NCBI GenBank assembly: GCA_013373085.1
Contig: JABXIM010000028.1
Coordinates: 1 to 64,000 of the forward strand
Reading direction: 5' to 3'
Source: Oceanospirillaceae bacterium
GTDB lineage: Bacteria; Pseudomonadota; Gammaproteobacteria; Pseudomonadales; Balneatricaceae
DNA: 64,000 nucleotides
Position numbers and translations under genes: made by a program. The notes beneath the pieces were generated by a model. That model was not told the origin of the DNA and searched no databases. It saw only the letters and a list, made by a program, of their open reading frames with translations. Numbering within the stretch: the first letter of the stretch is position 1; each line of letters opens with the position of its first letter. Below, piece by piece: positions 1 through 7,998 of the stretch.

Positions 1-139
1 AGTTCCAGATATGGATATCGGTGCCGCAGATGGCGGTCTTGCGAATCTTGATCATGACGTCGTTGTGGCCGAGCACAGGCTTGCGAGTACGCGCCAGCGT
101 CAGCCCCGGTCCCGGCTCTAGCTTGCACAGTGCTTTCAT
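1..139 (-). CDS. tdh: L-threonine 3-dehydrogenase, N-terminal fragment (cut by window edge)
   Basis: Only the first 46 codons are inside the window. The translation begins [16 protein letters not shown] and continues to a CGTDIHIWN motif, where the Cys is the catalytic zinc ligand typical of threonine 3-dehydrogenase in the medium-chain alcohol dehydrogenase superfamily. The enzyme oxidises L-threonine to 2-amino-3-ketobutyrate with NAD+ in the cytosol. Its ATG overlaps the TGA stop of the upstream kbl by four bases (ATGA), so the two are an operon with translational coupling. The rest of the gene lies to the left of the window. Confidence 0.9.
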   Translation of the reverse strand, partial: MKALCKLEPGPGLTLARTRKPVLGHNDVMIKIRKTAICGTDIHIWN

Positions 140-1338
140 CGCAGGGCTCCCAACTCGCGGGCGACACGACTGAACGCCTCGATCGCCCCATCGATCTGGG
201 CTTCGCTGTGGGCTGCGCTCATCTGGGTGCGAATGCGTGCCTGCCCCTTGGGCACCACCGGGTAGGAAAAGCCGATGACGTATATGCCCTCGGCCAGCAA
301 CGCTTCGGCCATGCGTCCGGCCAGTGCCGCATCGCCGAGCATCACCGGTATAATCGGGTGACCGTCCCCGGCGAGCTCGAATCCCGCCGCCGCCATGCCG
401 CTGCGAAAGCGCTCGCTGTTGTGGCGCAGCTTGTCGCGCAGCCCACGCCCCTCTTCGCTGTCGAGCAGACGCAGCACCTCGAGCGAGGCCGCAACGATAG
501 CCGGCGCCAGACTGTTGGAGAACAGATAGGGCCTGGAGCGCTGGCGCAACAGCTCGACAATCTCGCGCCGCCCCGATGTGAAGCCCCCCGACGCGCCGCC
601 AAGTGCCTTGCCGAGGGTGCCGGTGATGATATCGACCCGATCGGACACGCCACAAAACTCGGGCGTGCCGGCGCCGCGCTCGCCGATGAATCCGACGGCA
701 TGGGAATCGTCCACCATCACCAGCGCGTCGTAGCGCTCCGCCAGGTCGCAGATCGATGCGAGATCCGCGATCACGCCATCCATCGAAAAGACGCCGTCGG
801 TGGCAATCAGCTTGTAGCGTGCGCCATCCTTATCGGCCCGGTTCAGCTGCGCCTCCAGGTCACTCATGTCATTGTTGCGGTAGCGGTAGCGCCGGGCCTT
901 GCACAGGCGCACGCCATCGATGATGGAGGCATGGTTGAGCGCATCGGATATTACGGCGTCCCGGTCCGTCAGCAGCGTTTCGAACAGACCGCCGTTGGCA
1001 TCGAAGCAGCTCGAATAGAGAATGCTGTCCTCGGTGCCGAGAAAAGCCGACAGCGCCGCCTCGAGTTGCTTGTGAGGCGTCTGGGTACCGCAGATGAAGC
1101 GCACCGACGCCATGCCAAAGCCATACTGGTCGAGCCCATTCTTGGCGGCGTCGATCATACGAGCGTCATCGGCCAGGCCGAGGTAATTGTTGGCGCAGAA
1201 GTTGATCACGTCGCGGCCATCCTGAAGCCTTATCTGCGGCGCCTGGGGACCGGCGATGACACGTTCGCCCTTGTAGAAGCCATCGGCCCTGATCTGGTCC
1301 AGCTGCTGCTGCAGGTCCTGCAGGAATGCATCGCGCAT
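136..1338 (-). CDS. kbl: Glycine C-acetyltransferase (2-amino-3-ketobutyrate CoA ligase)
   Basis: This PLP enzyme of the alpha-oxoamine synthase family cleaves 2-amino-3-ketobutyrate with CoA to glycine and acetyl-CoA, the second step of threonine catabolism. The 400-residue product has the family length. The PLP lysine is K244 in GTLGKALGG, and the DDSHAVGF stretch at about 210-217 holds the cofactor-contacting Asp and His. I place the start at the ATG giving [10 protein letters not shown], after an AGGAGGAAGC ribosome-binding site; an upstream ATG at 1383 would add 15 residues without family support. It is the first gene of a kbl-tdh operon and overlaps tdh by four bases. Confidence 0.95.
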   Translation of the reverse strand: MRDAFLQDLQQQLDQIRADGFYKGERVIAGPQAPQIRLQDGRDVINFCANNYLGLADDARMIDAAKNGLDQYGFGMASVRFICGTQTPHKQLEAALSAFLGTEDSILYSSCFDANGGLFETLLTDRDAVISDALNHASIIDGVRLCKARRYRYRNNDMSDLEAQLNRADKDGARYKLIATDGVFSMDGVIADLASICDLAERYDALVMVDDSHAVGFIGERGAGTPEFCGVSDRVDIITGTLGKALGGASGGFTSGRREIVELLRQRSRPYLFSNSLAPAIVAASLEVLRLLDSEEGRGLRDKLRHNSERFRSGMAAAGFELAGDGHPIIPVMLGDAALAGRMAEALLAEGIYVIGFSYPVVPKGQARIRTQMSAAHSEAQIDGAIEAFSRVARELGALR

Positions 1339-1500
1339 CGGGCTTCCTCCTGTTGTGTCCGGAAAACCGGTAAGTGACTGCAAACAACATAGCAGTGGAA
1401 GCGACCCACCGCCGCTGGCCGGCGCAATATGGTCTCGCCAATTGCACGGGACTGGTGCATTCTTAACATCAATAAAAATCAGACTATTCGGGAAGTTGCG

Positions 1501-2157
1501 ATGGAACTGAACCTGTCCCCGTACCAGGCGCGCGTGATCGGCGCCCTGATCGAAAAGGAAATCACCACCCCGGACCAGTATCCGCTGTCATTGAATGCGC
1601 TGACACTCGCCTGCAACCAGAAAAGCAATCGCGACCCGGTGATGGAACTCGACGAAGGCACGGTGCAGGACACCCTGGACGAGCTGTCCAAGCTGCGGTT
1701 GGTGAAGGAGGAAAGTGGATTCGGCAGCCGGGTAGCGAAATACAAGCACCGCTTCTGCAATACCGAATTCAGCGAGCTGCAGCTGACCGAGCAGGAACTC
1801 GGCATTGTTTGCGTGATGCTGTTGCGCGGCCCCCAGACTCCCGGAGAGCTGCGCAGCCGGACCAACCGGCTTTGCAGTTTCAGCGACGTACAGCAGGTCG
1901 AGCGCGTGCTGCAGAAGCTGGCGGAGCGCGACGATGGCCCCTTCGTAGTCAAGCTGGCGCGGGAGCCGGGCAAGCGCGAATCACGCTATGCCCACCTGTT
2001 CAGCGGAGAAGTGTCGGCAGCGGACCTGGCGCCAGCATCGTCGACGGCAACTGCAGAACTCGACGACGATCGGCTTTCACAGCTCGAGGAAGACGTCGCG
2101 AGCCTCCGCAACGAGGTGGCGGAGCTGCGCGCATTACTGGAAGACCTGACCAGTTGA
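1501..2157 (+). CDS. YceH-like DUF480 protein (UPF0502)
   Basis: The 218-residue protein starts [20 protein letters not shown], the hallmark opening of the YceH/DUF480 family, followed by [13 protein letters not shown] and a CNQKSNRDP segment. Known structures of the family show two winged-helix domains; the biochemical role is not established. The last about 30 residues ([18 protein letters not shown]) look like a short coiled coil that could mediate oligomerisation. An in-frame ATG at 1429 would add 24 residues but lacks family support. The gene is monocistronic: kbl is divergent upstream and a strong terminator follows directly. Confidence 0.85.
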   Translation: MELNLSPYQARVIGALIEKEITTPDQYPLSLNALTLACNQKSNRDPVMELDEGTVQDTLDELSKLRLVKEESGFGSRVAKYKHRFCNTEFSELQLTEQELGIVCVMLLRGPQTPGELRSRTNRLCSFSDVQQVERVLQKLAERDDGPFVVKLAREPGKRESRYAHLFSGEVSAADLAPASSTATAELDDDRLSQLEEDVASLRNEVAELRALLEDLTS

Positions 2158-2162
2158 AGAAG

Positions 2163-2210
2163 GCCTCGGGCGGCACAGCCTGAAACTGACCGCTTGCCGC
2201 CCGAGGCTTT
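2163..2210 (+). terminator. Rho-independent-type terminator after the yceH-like gene
   Basis: A perfect 13-bp stem, GCCTCGGGCGGCA at 2163-2175 pairing with 2195-2207, encloses a 19-base loop and is followed by TTTGCTGTCTT. It begins six bases after the stop codon. The T-run is short, so it may be of moderate strength or serve both strands. Confidence 0.75.
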
Positions 2211-2216
2211 GCTGTC

Positions 2217-2555
2217 TTAGCAGCGCCCTTTCTTAGCCTGGCCCGGCGGGCAAAAGTTGGCGTTGTTGTGGCGATCACCGTGGTAATGGTGCTCTTCGCG
2301 GTACTCGCGGTATTCCCTGTCGTCGTAGCGGTGGCGATCGTCACGGTAATCCTTGGTGTTGACCGCGGTGCCGACGGCCGCTCCGATACCTGACCCGACC
2401 ACGGCACCGTCGCGGCCGCCCAACTCGGCACCGACGGCGCCACCCACGGCACCGCCGATGGCGCCGCCGATGGCGGAATCCACGGTCAGGTCCCCGGCCA
2501 TCGAGACGGCCGGCAGCAGCGCCAGCACCACAGCGGCAATTGTCGATTTCTTCAC
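2217..2555 (-). CDS. Small exported glycine-zipper protein (copy 1)
   Basis: The 112-residue protein has a clear Sec signal peptide (MKKSTIAAVVLALLPAVSMA, cleavage after AMA-type site near residue 20). A glycine-zipper stretch follows at about 27-62 with repeated GGAIGGAVGGAVGAELGG-type spacing, then a His/Arg/Tyr-rich hydrophilic tail ending FCPPGQAKKGRC with two cysteines. Glycine zippers of this kind pack into membranes in small envelope proteins; the function is unknown. A GGGAGGAACAG ribosome-binding site precedes the ATG. A paralogue lies immediately upstream on the same strand, so this is a tandem duplication. Confidence 0.8.
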   Translation of the reverse strand: MKKSTIAAVVLALLPAVSMAGDLTVDSAIGGAIGGAVGGAVGAELGGRDGAVVGSGIGAAVGTAVNTKDYRDDRHRYDDREYREYREEHHYHGDRHNNANFCPPGQAKKGRC

Positions 2556-2655
2556 AGTCTGTTCCTCCCGCCCGGCAGCGTCTTCTGCACGGGCTTAACG
2601 CAATGTGTTAGTGCAATAAATATTCTGCGGCGCGGGCGCCAGTTCGTAAACGAGC

Positions 2656-3048
2656 TCAGTGATGCCAGTGGCCATGATGATCGCGGCGGTGATGCTTTTT
2701 CCAGCGTTTCCACTCCTTGCGTCGATGCTTGTGGCCATGACCGCGATCCTCGTAGTAGTAATGACGCTCGACCGGGTAGTAATGACGTTCGACCACGACC
2801 TGGCGCTCTACCGGATAGGATTCCCGGTAACCTGCGCGGTAGTCCCGGGTGTTGACCGCGGTCCCCACCACCGCACCGAGGCCCGCTCCCAGAACGGCGC
2901 CGTCGCGACCGCCGACCTCGGCACCGAGCGCACCGCCGATAGCACCACCCAGCGCGCCCCCGATGGCGGAGTCCGTGGTCAGGTCCCGCGCCATGGCGCT
3001 GGCGGGCAGTAGCGAGGCAAGTACGATCGTCATGATAAATTTCTTCAT
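2656..3048 (-). CDS. Small exported glycine-zipper protein (copy 2)
   Basis: The 130-residue product starts MKKFIMTIVLASLLPASAMA, a Sec signal peptide, with an AAGGAGGACCCC ribosome-binding site in front; longer in-frame starts at 3231 are not supported. The segment after the signal, DLTTDSAIGGALGGAIGGA, is nearly the same as in the downstream paralogue. Both then carry GGRDGAV(L/V)G and GTAVNT(R/K)DYR. The tail is a long His/Arg/Lys/Tyr-rich region (RHYYPVERHYYYEDRGHGH) that could bind metal or nucleic acid, which is inference. No function can be assigned. Confidence 0.8.
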   Translation of the reverse strand: MKKFIMTIVLASLLPASAMARDLTTDSAIGGALGGAIGGALGAEVGGRDGAVLGAGLGAVVGTAVNTRDYRAGYRESYPVERQVVVERHYYPVERHYYYEDRGHGHKHRRKEWKRWKKHHRRDHHGHWHH

Positions 3049-3251
3049 GGGGTCCTCCTTGGGCCGGGCATGTTCAGCGCGGTGTAACCGGCCTTTGTCA
3101 ATGACGCCTATGAAACGACAGTTCAACTGAATCGTGGATGAAGCCGCAGGCAAATGGCCAACCCGGGAAAACTGTGCCACTTTCAGGGAACACTTAGCGG
3201 GCACAGGCATCGAAACGGTAACGGTGCCCACCAGGAAGGAGACCCCATCCC

Positions 3252-3911
3252 ATGCTCAAACTTTACGGCCTGCCGCTCAGCAACTACTACAACATCGTCA
3301 AACAGGCGCTGTTGGAAAAGGGTATTGCGTTCGAGGAGGTCAAGGTGCCGCCTTCCCAGGAGCCCGACTACCTGGCCAAAAGTCCGATGGGCAAGATCCC
3401 CTGCATTGAAACGCCGGAAGGCTTTCTCTCCGAATCGCTTGCGATTCTCGAGTACCTCGAGGAAACCCACCCGGTCCCCAAACTCTACCCCGCAAACGCC
3501 TACGAGCGCGCCAAGGCCCGCGAGATCATCAAGATTGCAGAGCTCTATCTCGATGCGCCGGCACGCAGACTGCTCGGGCATGTGCTGTTCGGTGCCCCGC
3601 TGTCCGAGGAAGCCAGGGCAGAAGTGCGCCCAGCCGTCGAAAAGGGGCTGGCCGCGCTCGGACGCGTTACCCGCTACGGGCCCTGGGTCGCGGGGTCCGA
3701 CTTCAGTTATGCCGACATCGTGCTGCTGCACTGCCTGGGCCTGATGCTCGCGATGGTCGGCGCCGTATACCAGTGGGATCCGCTGACGGCCGAGCCCGAA
3801 TTGAACGCCTGGCTGCAGAGAGCCGCTGCGCGCGAGCACAGCAAGGCGCTGCGGGAGGCCCAGCAACAGGCGATCGCAGACATGAAAGCGGGTGAAGTGC
3901 CCGCATCCTGA
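3252..3911 (+). CDS. Glutathione S-transferase family protein
   Basis: The 219-residue protein has the GST length and architecture. An N-terminal thioredoxin fold (residues about 1-78) starts MLKLYGLPLSNYYNIVK, with the cis-proline region SPMGKIPCIETPEGFLSES, the last part being the glutathione gamma-glutamyl site. An all-helical C-terminal domain follows from about 90. Such enzymes conjugate glutathione to electrophiles in the cytosol; the substrate cannot be read from sequence. An AAGGAG site sits 13 bases before the ATG. The gene stands alone between the minus-strand glycine-zipper genes and a terminator. Confidence 0.85.
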   Translation: MLKLYGLPLSNYYNIVKQALLEKGIAFEEVKVPPSQEPDYLAKSPMGKIPCIETPEGFLSESLAILEYLEETHPVPKLYPANAYERAKAREIIKIAELYLDAPARRLLGHVLFGAPLSEEARAEVRPAVEKGLAALGRVTRYGPWVAGSDFSYADIVLLHCLGLMLAMVGAVYQWDPLTAEPELNAWLQRAAAREHSKALREAQQQAIADMKAGEVPAS

Positions 3912-3941
3912 CGAGCTGCGACAACACCGGTAGCGCGATAA

Positions 3942-3972
3942 AAAGCCGGCCCCTTGCGGAGCCGGCTTTGTT
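3942..3972 (+). terminator. Terminator between GST and the convergent racemase-like gene
   Basis: AAAGCCGGC at 3942-3950 pairs with GCCGGCTTT at 3961-3969 across a 10-base loop, followed by GTTAA. The A-run on the left and T-run on the right mean it can serve both convergent genes. Confidence 0.8.
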
Positions 3973-3995
3973 AATCGGACGTTGGCGCGATGCCG

Positions 3996-4793
3996 TCAGT
4001 TCGATTCTGCCTGAATCGCCTTGACCGCCGCACGGGCTGCCGCGTTGACCGCCACCACCAGCGGCGCGTCGAATTGCGGCTGCAACCGGAGCGCCGAAGC
4101 GGACAACGGACCGCCTCCCATGATCACCGCCTGGGCACCGTCCTGCTCGACGGATTCGCGCACCGCGCCTGCCAGCGCGGCGTCCAGTTGCTCCGGCGAC
4201 TGCACCAGCGCCAGCGGATCGCCGGAGGTGACCCGCACCCCGCGGTACTGATCGCCGTACCCCAGGGACTCGGCTTTCTGCCGAAACGACTCGATCAGCC
4301 CCTCGTCCGGCGTCACGGTCACGATCCCGAATGGACGGCCGCCGCGGGCGGCCTCGTGAAACACCTCTTCGCCGATGCCGAACACCGGGATATCCACCGC
4401 GGCGCGCAGCTCCTCGAGGCCCGGATCGCTGAAGGCCGAAACGATCAGCGCCGCGACCTGCGTGTCCCGGGCAGCTTCAACGCCGACCGCAACCACGCCC
4501 GGCACCGCATCGATCATATCCTGCGGTGTGGTGAGCAGCGACGGGGCCCCGGGATTGCTTCTACCCACCACCTCGGCCACGCCCGCGACTGCATCCCTGG
4601 CGAGACCGGCCATCGATTCGGTGGCCTTGGCATTGGAATTGGGGTTGATCAGTACGATGGTTTTGGCGGCAGCAGCCACTTTCGTTTGGGTCATGGAGTC
4701 ATCCTGTCCGGCGTGCGCCAGCGATGATATGAGGCAGGCGCCCAGCAGGAAAGCGATCGATCCTTTGGCACGGATCAGACGTGTATTCGACAT
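3996..4793 (-). CDS. Exported Asp/Glu/hydantoin-racemase homologue lacking both catalytic cysteines
   Basis: The 265-residue product has a signal-peptide-like N-terminus (hydrophobic SIAFLLGACLISS, AHA-G cleavage near residue 28). It is followed by a full racemase-fold domain beginning KTIVLINPNSNAKATESM. It is a paralogue of the racemase at 6293-7033. Where that protein has ACFGDPGL (Cys76), this one reads SAFSDPGL with Ala120; where that has LGCGGM (Cys181), this one reads MGGGPL with Gly227. Both acid/base cysteines required by the two-base mechanism are therefore absent. An alternative ATG at 4694, also with an AGGA site, would give a cytosolic form. It may be a periplasmic binding or non-racemase enzyme; this is inference. 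Confidence 0.75.
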   Translation of the reverse strand: MSNTRLIRAKGSIAFLLGACLISSLAHAGQDDSMTQTKVAAAAKTIVLINPNSNAKATESMAGLARDAVAGVAEVVGRSNPGAPSLLTTPQDMIDAVPGVVAVGVEAARDTQVAALIVSAFSDPGLEELRAAVDIPVFGIGEEVFHEAARGGRPFGIVTVTPDEGLIESFRQKAESLGYGDQYRGVRVTSGDPLALVQSPEQLDAALAGAVRESVEQDGAQAVIMGGGPLSASALRLQPQFDAPLVVAVNAAARAAVKAIQAESN

Positions 4794-4830
4794 AAGAATG
4801 TGTCTTCTGAATGGGACGAAGTTACAGGTT

Positions 4831-4858
4831 AAAAAAAGCCCCGCACGGTGGCGGGGCT
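4831..4858 (-). terminator. Rho-independent terminator of the NCS1 permease gene
   Basis: On the minus strand AGCCCCGC, a six-base loop and GCGGGGCT (4837-4858) are followed by seven T residues. It starts seven bases after the permease stop codon and separates it from the exported racemase homologue downstream. Confidence 0.9.
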
Positions 4859-4864
4859 GGCAGG

Positions 4865-6226
4865 TTACTGGCGGAACCGCTGGCAGGCCGACCAGTTGTT
4901 CATCAGCAGGTAGTAGGTCACGCCGGCCGGTACCAGGCTGGCATACCAGGAGATCGACGAGAACCAGAGGGCAACCACTGCCCCGAACAGGGAGGCGATA
5001 ACAGCCGCGTAGTTGATGCCCTTGTAAGGACCGTTCTCGTTATACAGGTTCTCCAGGTTCAGCTTCTGGCGACGGATGATGAAGTAGTCCACCACCATGA
5101 CCGCGAAGATCGGGCCGAGGAACGCCGAGTAGATCTGTACGAACAGCTGCAGGCCCGCAGCGGACTCATCCTTCACCAGCTCCCAGGGGAAGGTGCAGAA
5201 GGCCAGCAGACCGACGATGATGGTGGCGGTGCGGAACTTCAGCTTGAACACGTTCATCAGGATATAGGTCGGCGGCACCACGTTGTTGAGCACGTTGGTG
5301 GTGACCTGGGCGAAGGCGATGAACAGCAGGGTGGTGACCAGCAGCAGCTGGTTGTCCACGGCGCTGGCGAATACCTGGATCGGGTCGGATATGCCGGTGG
5401 CGCCGGAAACCATCAGGCCAATCAGGCCCATGAACAGCGTGCAGGGCAGGATCGACATGGCGTAGAGGGTGGACAGCAGGCCGCGGCCGGTTCCTTCCTT
5501 CAGCTCACGGGAGTAGTCGCTGACGTTGAGCATCATGGTGCTGTAGATGCCAAGGAACAGCATGGTCGCGCCCCAGAACGGCATGCCCCAGGTGCCGTCG
5601 ATGTTCACCAGTTGGGTGGTGATGGCATCGCCGTACTTGGTGACCACGCTATAGAACATGTACACCAGCGAAACCAGGATGAAGCCGCTGCCGATGTTCT
5701 CCAGCCACTTGATACCCTTGAAGCCGAACATCGACAGGCCGATCTGCAGCAGCTGGAAAGCGATGAAGTAGAACACCAGGTTGTCGAAGCCGAACATCGT
5801 GGCCGAGACCGCATTCAGTGCGCCGGCACCGACCCAGCTCTGGAACCCGTACCAGACGATGGCCGGCACCGCGCGCACCAGTCCGGGGAAGTGGGTGCCG
5901 TTGAAACCGAAAGCGCTGCGGGCCTGGACGATAAACGGAATGCCGTACTTGTAACCGGCGGCGCCGTTCAGCGCCAGCGCGATACCGATGACAAAACAGC
6001 CGATGGCGATCGCCAGGCTGGCCTGCAGCAGGTTCAGGGTTCCGACGATGCTGGAGCCCATGGTGAAGGTACCGATGGAGACACAGCCGCCAAACCAGGC
6101 CAGCAGATAGGAGAGCCGGCCCATGATCCGCGTTTTCTGTGGCGCCAGCGACTCCTCACCGGCATGCTTGGTTTCGACAACCTCGTCCACCATCATGTTC
6201 GCCTCTAGTACTTTTTCATTACTCAT
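4865..6226 (-). CDS. NCS1-family nucleobase/hydantoin/allantoin permease
   Basis: The 453-residue integral membrane protein belongs to nucleobase-cation-symport-1. It shows IGTFTMGSSIVGTLNL in the first membrane helix, RSAFGFNGTHFPGLVRAVPAIVWYGFQSW around helix 3, and about 12 hydrophobic segments. Family members (Mhp1, PucI, CodB) import hydantoins, allantoin, cytosine or purines with Na+ or H+. The adjacent hydantoin-type racemase upstream in the same direction points to a hydantoin or allantoin substrate, which is inference. I chose MSNEKVLEAN after an AAGGAC site; an upstream ATG adds nine residues. It lies 66 bases downstream of the racemase and ends at a terminator. Confidence 0.85.
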   Translation of the reverse strand: MSNEKVLEANMMVDEVVETKHAGEESLAPQKTRIMGRLSYLLAWFGGCVSIGTFTMGSSIVGTLNLLQASLAIAIGCFVIGIALALNGAAGYKYGIPFIVQARSAFGFNGTHFPGLVRAVPAIVWYGFQSWVGAGALNAVSATMFGFDNLVFYFIAFQLLQIGLSMFGFKGIKWLENIGSGFILVSLVYMFYSVVTKYGDAITTQLVNIDGTWGMPFWGATMLFLGIYSTMMLNVSDYSRELKEGTGRGLLSTLYAMSILPCTLFMGLIGLMVSGATGISDPIQVFASAVDNQLLLVTTLLFIAFAQVTTNVLNNVVPPTYILMNVFKLKFRTATIIVGLLAFCTFPWELVKDESAAGLQLFVQIYSAFLGPIFAVMVVDYFIIRRQKLNLENLYNENGPYKGINYAAVIASLFGAVVALWFSSISWYASLVPAGVTYYLLMNNWSACQRFRQ

Positions 6227-6292
6227 TGCGTTGTCCTTGTGGTGCGGGTCCAAACCCGTCTGTTATTTTTATGCAGATATCTGGCCAGAAAC

Positions 6293-7033
6293 TCAGGCAC
6301 CAGTATCCGAGAGATGCGCGAAGCCACCAGTGAAGGTCTTCGGACGCGGGTAAGCCAGATCACCGAACTTGCTGGTGCCGAGGCCCAGGCTCACCAGGGA
6401 CTCGGCCAGCTTCACCGCGGCGGTCACGCCCTCGACGATCGGCAGCCCGACCTCACGACCGATTTCATCGGTCAGGTCGGCCATGCCGCCGCACCCCAGC
6501 ACGATGGCGCCGATATTGTCTTCCGCCTTGGCTCGCAGACATTCCTCGATGATCCGGTCCAGCGCCGCACGACCGTCGTCCTCCAGGTCCAGCACCGGAA
6601 TCTCGGCCGCCCGCACGCGGCGACAGTGGTGCGCGAAACCGTAGGACTGCAGCAGATGCTCGGCGATGATGCCGGTGCGCCCCAGCGTGGTGACGATTGA
6701 AAAGCGGGTGCTGATCAGCGTCGCCATATGAAAGGCGGCCTCGGCAATGCCGATCACCGGCGCCTGAGTCAGCTCCCGCGCCGCCAACAGGCCGGGGTCT
6801 CCGAAGCAGGCCACGATGTAGGCATCGGTCTCTTCCTGCTCCCCCGCCATCACTTCCTCGGCGACGCCGACTGCGCTGACTACCTCGTCGAAATGACACT
6901 CGATCGATACCGGACCGCTTTGCGGATTGGTGGCAACGATACGGGTGTCAGGCGCCGCGACCCGCTGCGCGGCCTCGCCGATCTTCGCCGTCATGCTGGC
7001 AGTGGTGTTTGGATTGATTACGCGAATTTGCAT
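6293..7033 (-). CDS. Hydantoin/allantoin racemase (Asp/Glu racemase superfamily)
   Basis: The 246-residue protein starts MQIRVINPNTTASMT, typical of the hydantoin/allantoin racemase branch (HyuA, HpxA). Both catalytic cysteines are present: Cys76 in ACFGDPGL and Cys181 in LGCGGM, matching, from memory, the numbering of characterised hydantoin racemases. The enzyme interconverts D and L isomers of 5-substituted hydantoins or allantoin. It is the first gene of an operon with the NCS1 permease. No hydantoinase, allantoinase or carbamoylase is encoded nearby, so the hydrolytic step must be elsewhere. The AT-rich upstream region carries two palindromic operator-like sites. Confidence 0.85.
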   Translation of the reverse strand: MQIRVINPNTTASMTAKIGEAAQRVAAPDTRIVATNPQSGPVSIECHFDEVVSAVGVAEEVMAGEQEETDAYIVACFGDPGLLAARELTQAPVIGIAEAAFHMATLISTRFSIVTTLGRTGIIAEHLLQSYGFAHHCRRVRAAEIPVLDLEDDGRAALDRIIEECLRAKAEDNIGAIVLGCGGMADLTDEIGREVGLPIVEGVTAAVKLAESLVSLGLGTSKFGDLAYPRPKTFTGGFAHLSDTGA

Positions 7034-7402
7034 GGCTGTCGTACCTGCTTGCTGTTCAACTGTTATTCGTTTTACACAACAAACAACAGGATGTACATAG
7101 CCACAAACAACATTGTTAACAATTTTAAATTGGCAAAAACAGCTTTGTTAACAATAACGACAACATTTAAATTACACACAACATGAATCTTTATCTAAGA
7201 AAATCAAACCGTTAAAAAGGCAAAAACGGTTGAGAGAAAGGAAAACTCGAACGCAGACAGTATGAAAACAATCCAATCAAATCGCTTTCGGCTTGCAGAA
7301 TTTGCAGGTTTACCCACACCGACCCGGCAACAGCAGCTCTTGGCAACTTCATCTATCCTTGTATTGCACCGCCCCGAAACCAGCCATCTGGGAGGATTCG
7401 CC
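7034..7402. promoter_or_regulatory. AT-rich intergenic region with two TTGTTAACAA palindromes
   Basis: Two near-identical palindromes occur: ATTGTTAACAAT at 7112-7123 and TTGTTAACAA at 7145-7154. Their centres are 32 bases apart, about three helical turns. The region from about 7060 to 7200 is strikingly AT-rich against its surroundings and repeats the motif ACAAC several times. The spacing and symmetry suit a dimeric repressor, for example of the GntR type, controlling the racemase-permease operon at 7033. No regulator gene is present in the neighbourhood. Nothing coding was recognised between 7200 and 7402. Confidence 0.6.
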
Positions 7403-7627
7403 ATGTTTCTGAAAGAAAAATCCAGTGGCCATCTGATCGAGGTCCTGTCGCTGCAGGACCTGTTCAACCCGTTTCATTCGACGGTCAATGGCCGCTACAA
7501 CCATGGCGAGGAGGCACAGGAACCGGAAGACTTCGCCAAAGACGACCTGATTTTCCTGTCCGGCGAAGCCCTGCCCCGATGCTGGACCGACGATCACTAT
7601 CGCGACGCCGAACTCAGGCGGAATTAA
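7403..7627 (+). CDS. Small conserved protein of unknown function
   Basis: The 74-residue product begins MFLKEKSSGHLIEVLSLQDL and contains FNPFHSTVNGRYNHGEEAQ and LPRCWTDDHYRD. A GGGAGGA ribosome-binding site lies seven bases before this ATG, so I prefer it to the upstream in-frame ATG at 7262. I recall similar short proteins in pseudomonads, sometimes labelled acetyltransferase, but nothing resembling an acetyl-CoA site is visible, so I do not assign that function. It has no signal peptide or membrane segment and is acidic in its middle. Confidence 0.6.
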   Translation: MFLKEKSSGHLIEVLSLQDLFNPFHSTVNGRYNHGEEAQEPEDFAKDDLIFLSGEALPRCWTDDHYRDAELRRN

Positions 7628-7727
7628 ACCGGCGATTCAACGGACGCCCCTGCCGACTGAAAAGGTCGTCGATACAAAGGGGGATCGTTTTGCCCTGGTT
7701 TTCAAATCCTAAAACCACCACAGCTCC

Positions 7728-7887
7728 ATAATGGTGTAAAGATGCGCCGCATTAGAAATAAATTTCAATAATGGTGCCAATCTGCACCTTATTGGAAACA
7801 AGATTCAATAATGGGGTACGAAGGCACCACAAACGAAATAAAGCCCGATAATGGTGCTTCCAAACGCCGCAAAAACTCGAACAGTAT
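7728..7887. repeat. Four tandem 40-bp units with ATAATGG core
   Basis: ATAATGGTGT, ATAATGGTGC, ATAATGGGGT and ATAATGGTGC start at 7728, 7768, 7808 and 7848, exactly 40 bases apart. Within each unit a G(C/T)(A/G)CC-type block follows about 16 bases later, and GAAA(T/C)AA occurs in units 1-3. Unit 2 forms an imperfect palindrome (AATGGTGC, six bases, GCACCTTATT). The intervening bases are divergent, so this is not a simple recent duplication. The whole gap 7628-7998 holds no other recognisable feature. It lies upstream of the HlyU-family gene and may be a cooperative binding array. Confidence 0.6.
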
Positions 7888-7998
7888 TGACATGTTGCCC
7901 GGGTAACGGAAACGGGATGCTTGGCGGACGGCACTTGCCAGCTTTACGGTCTCGGGCTAACGTCAGCGGGCCTTGAATACAGCATGAGGGAAAAGGTT

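Noticed and set aside
1429..1500. A longer YceH-like start
   Set aside because: The extra 24 residues do not resemble the family and the ATG at 1501 gives the canonical MELNLSPYQ start.
7728..7887. A possible CRISPR array or NtrC-type enhancer in the 40-bp periodic region
   Set aside because: The conserved part is only about 10 bases and the rest is degenerate, with no cas genes. The GGTGC-GCACC orientation in unit 2 is opposite to NtrC sites and no sigma-54 -24/-12 element was seen.
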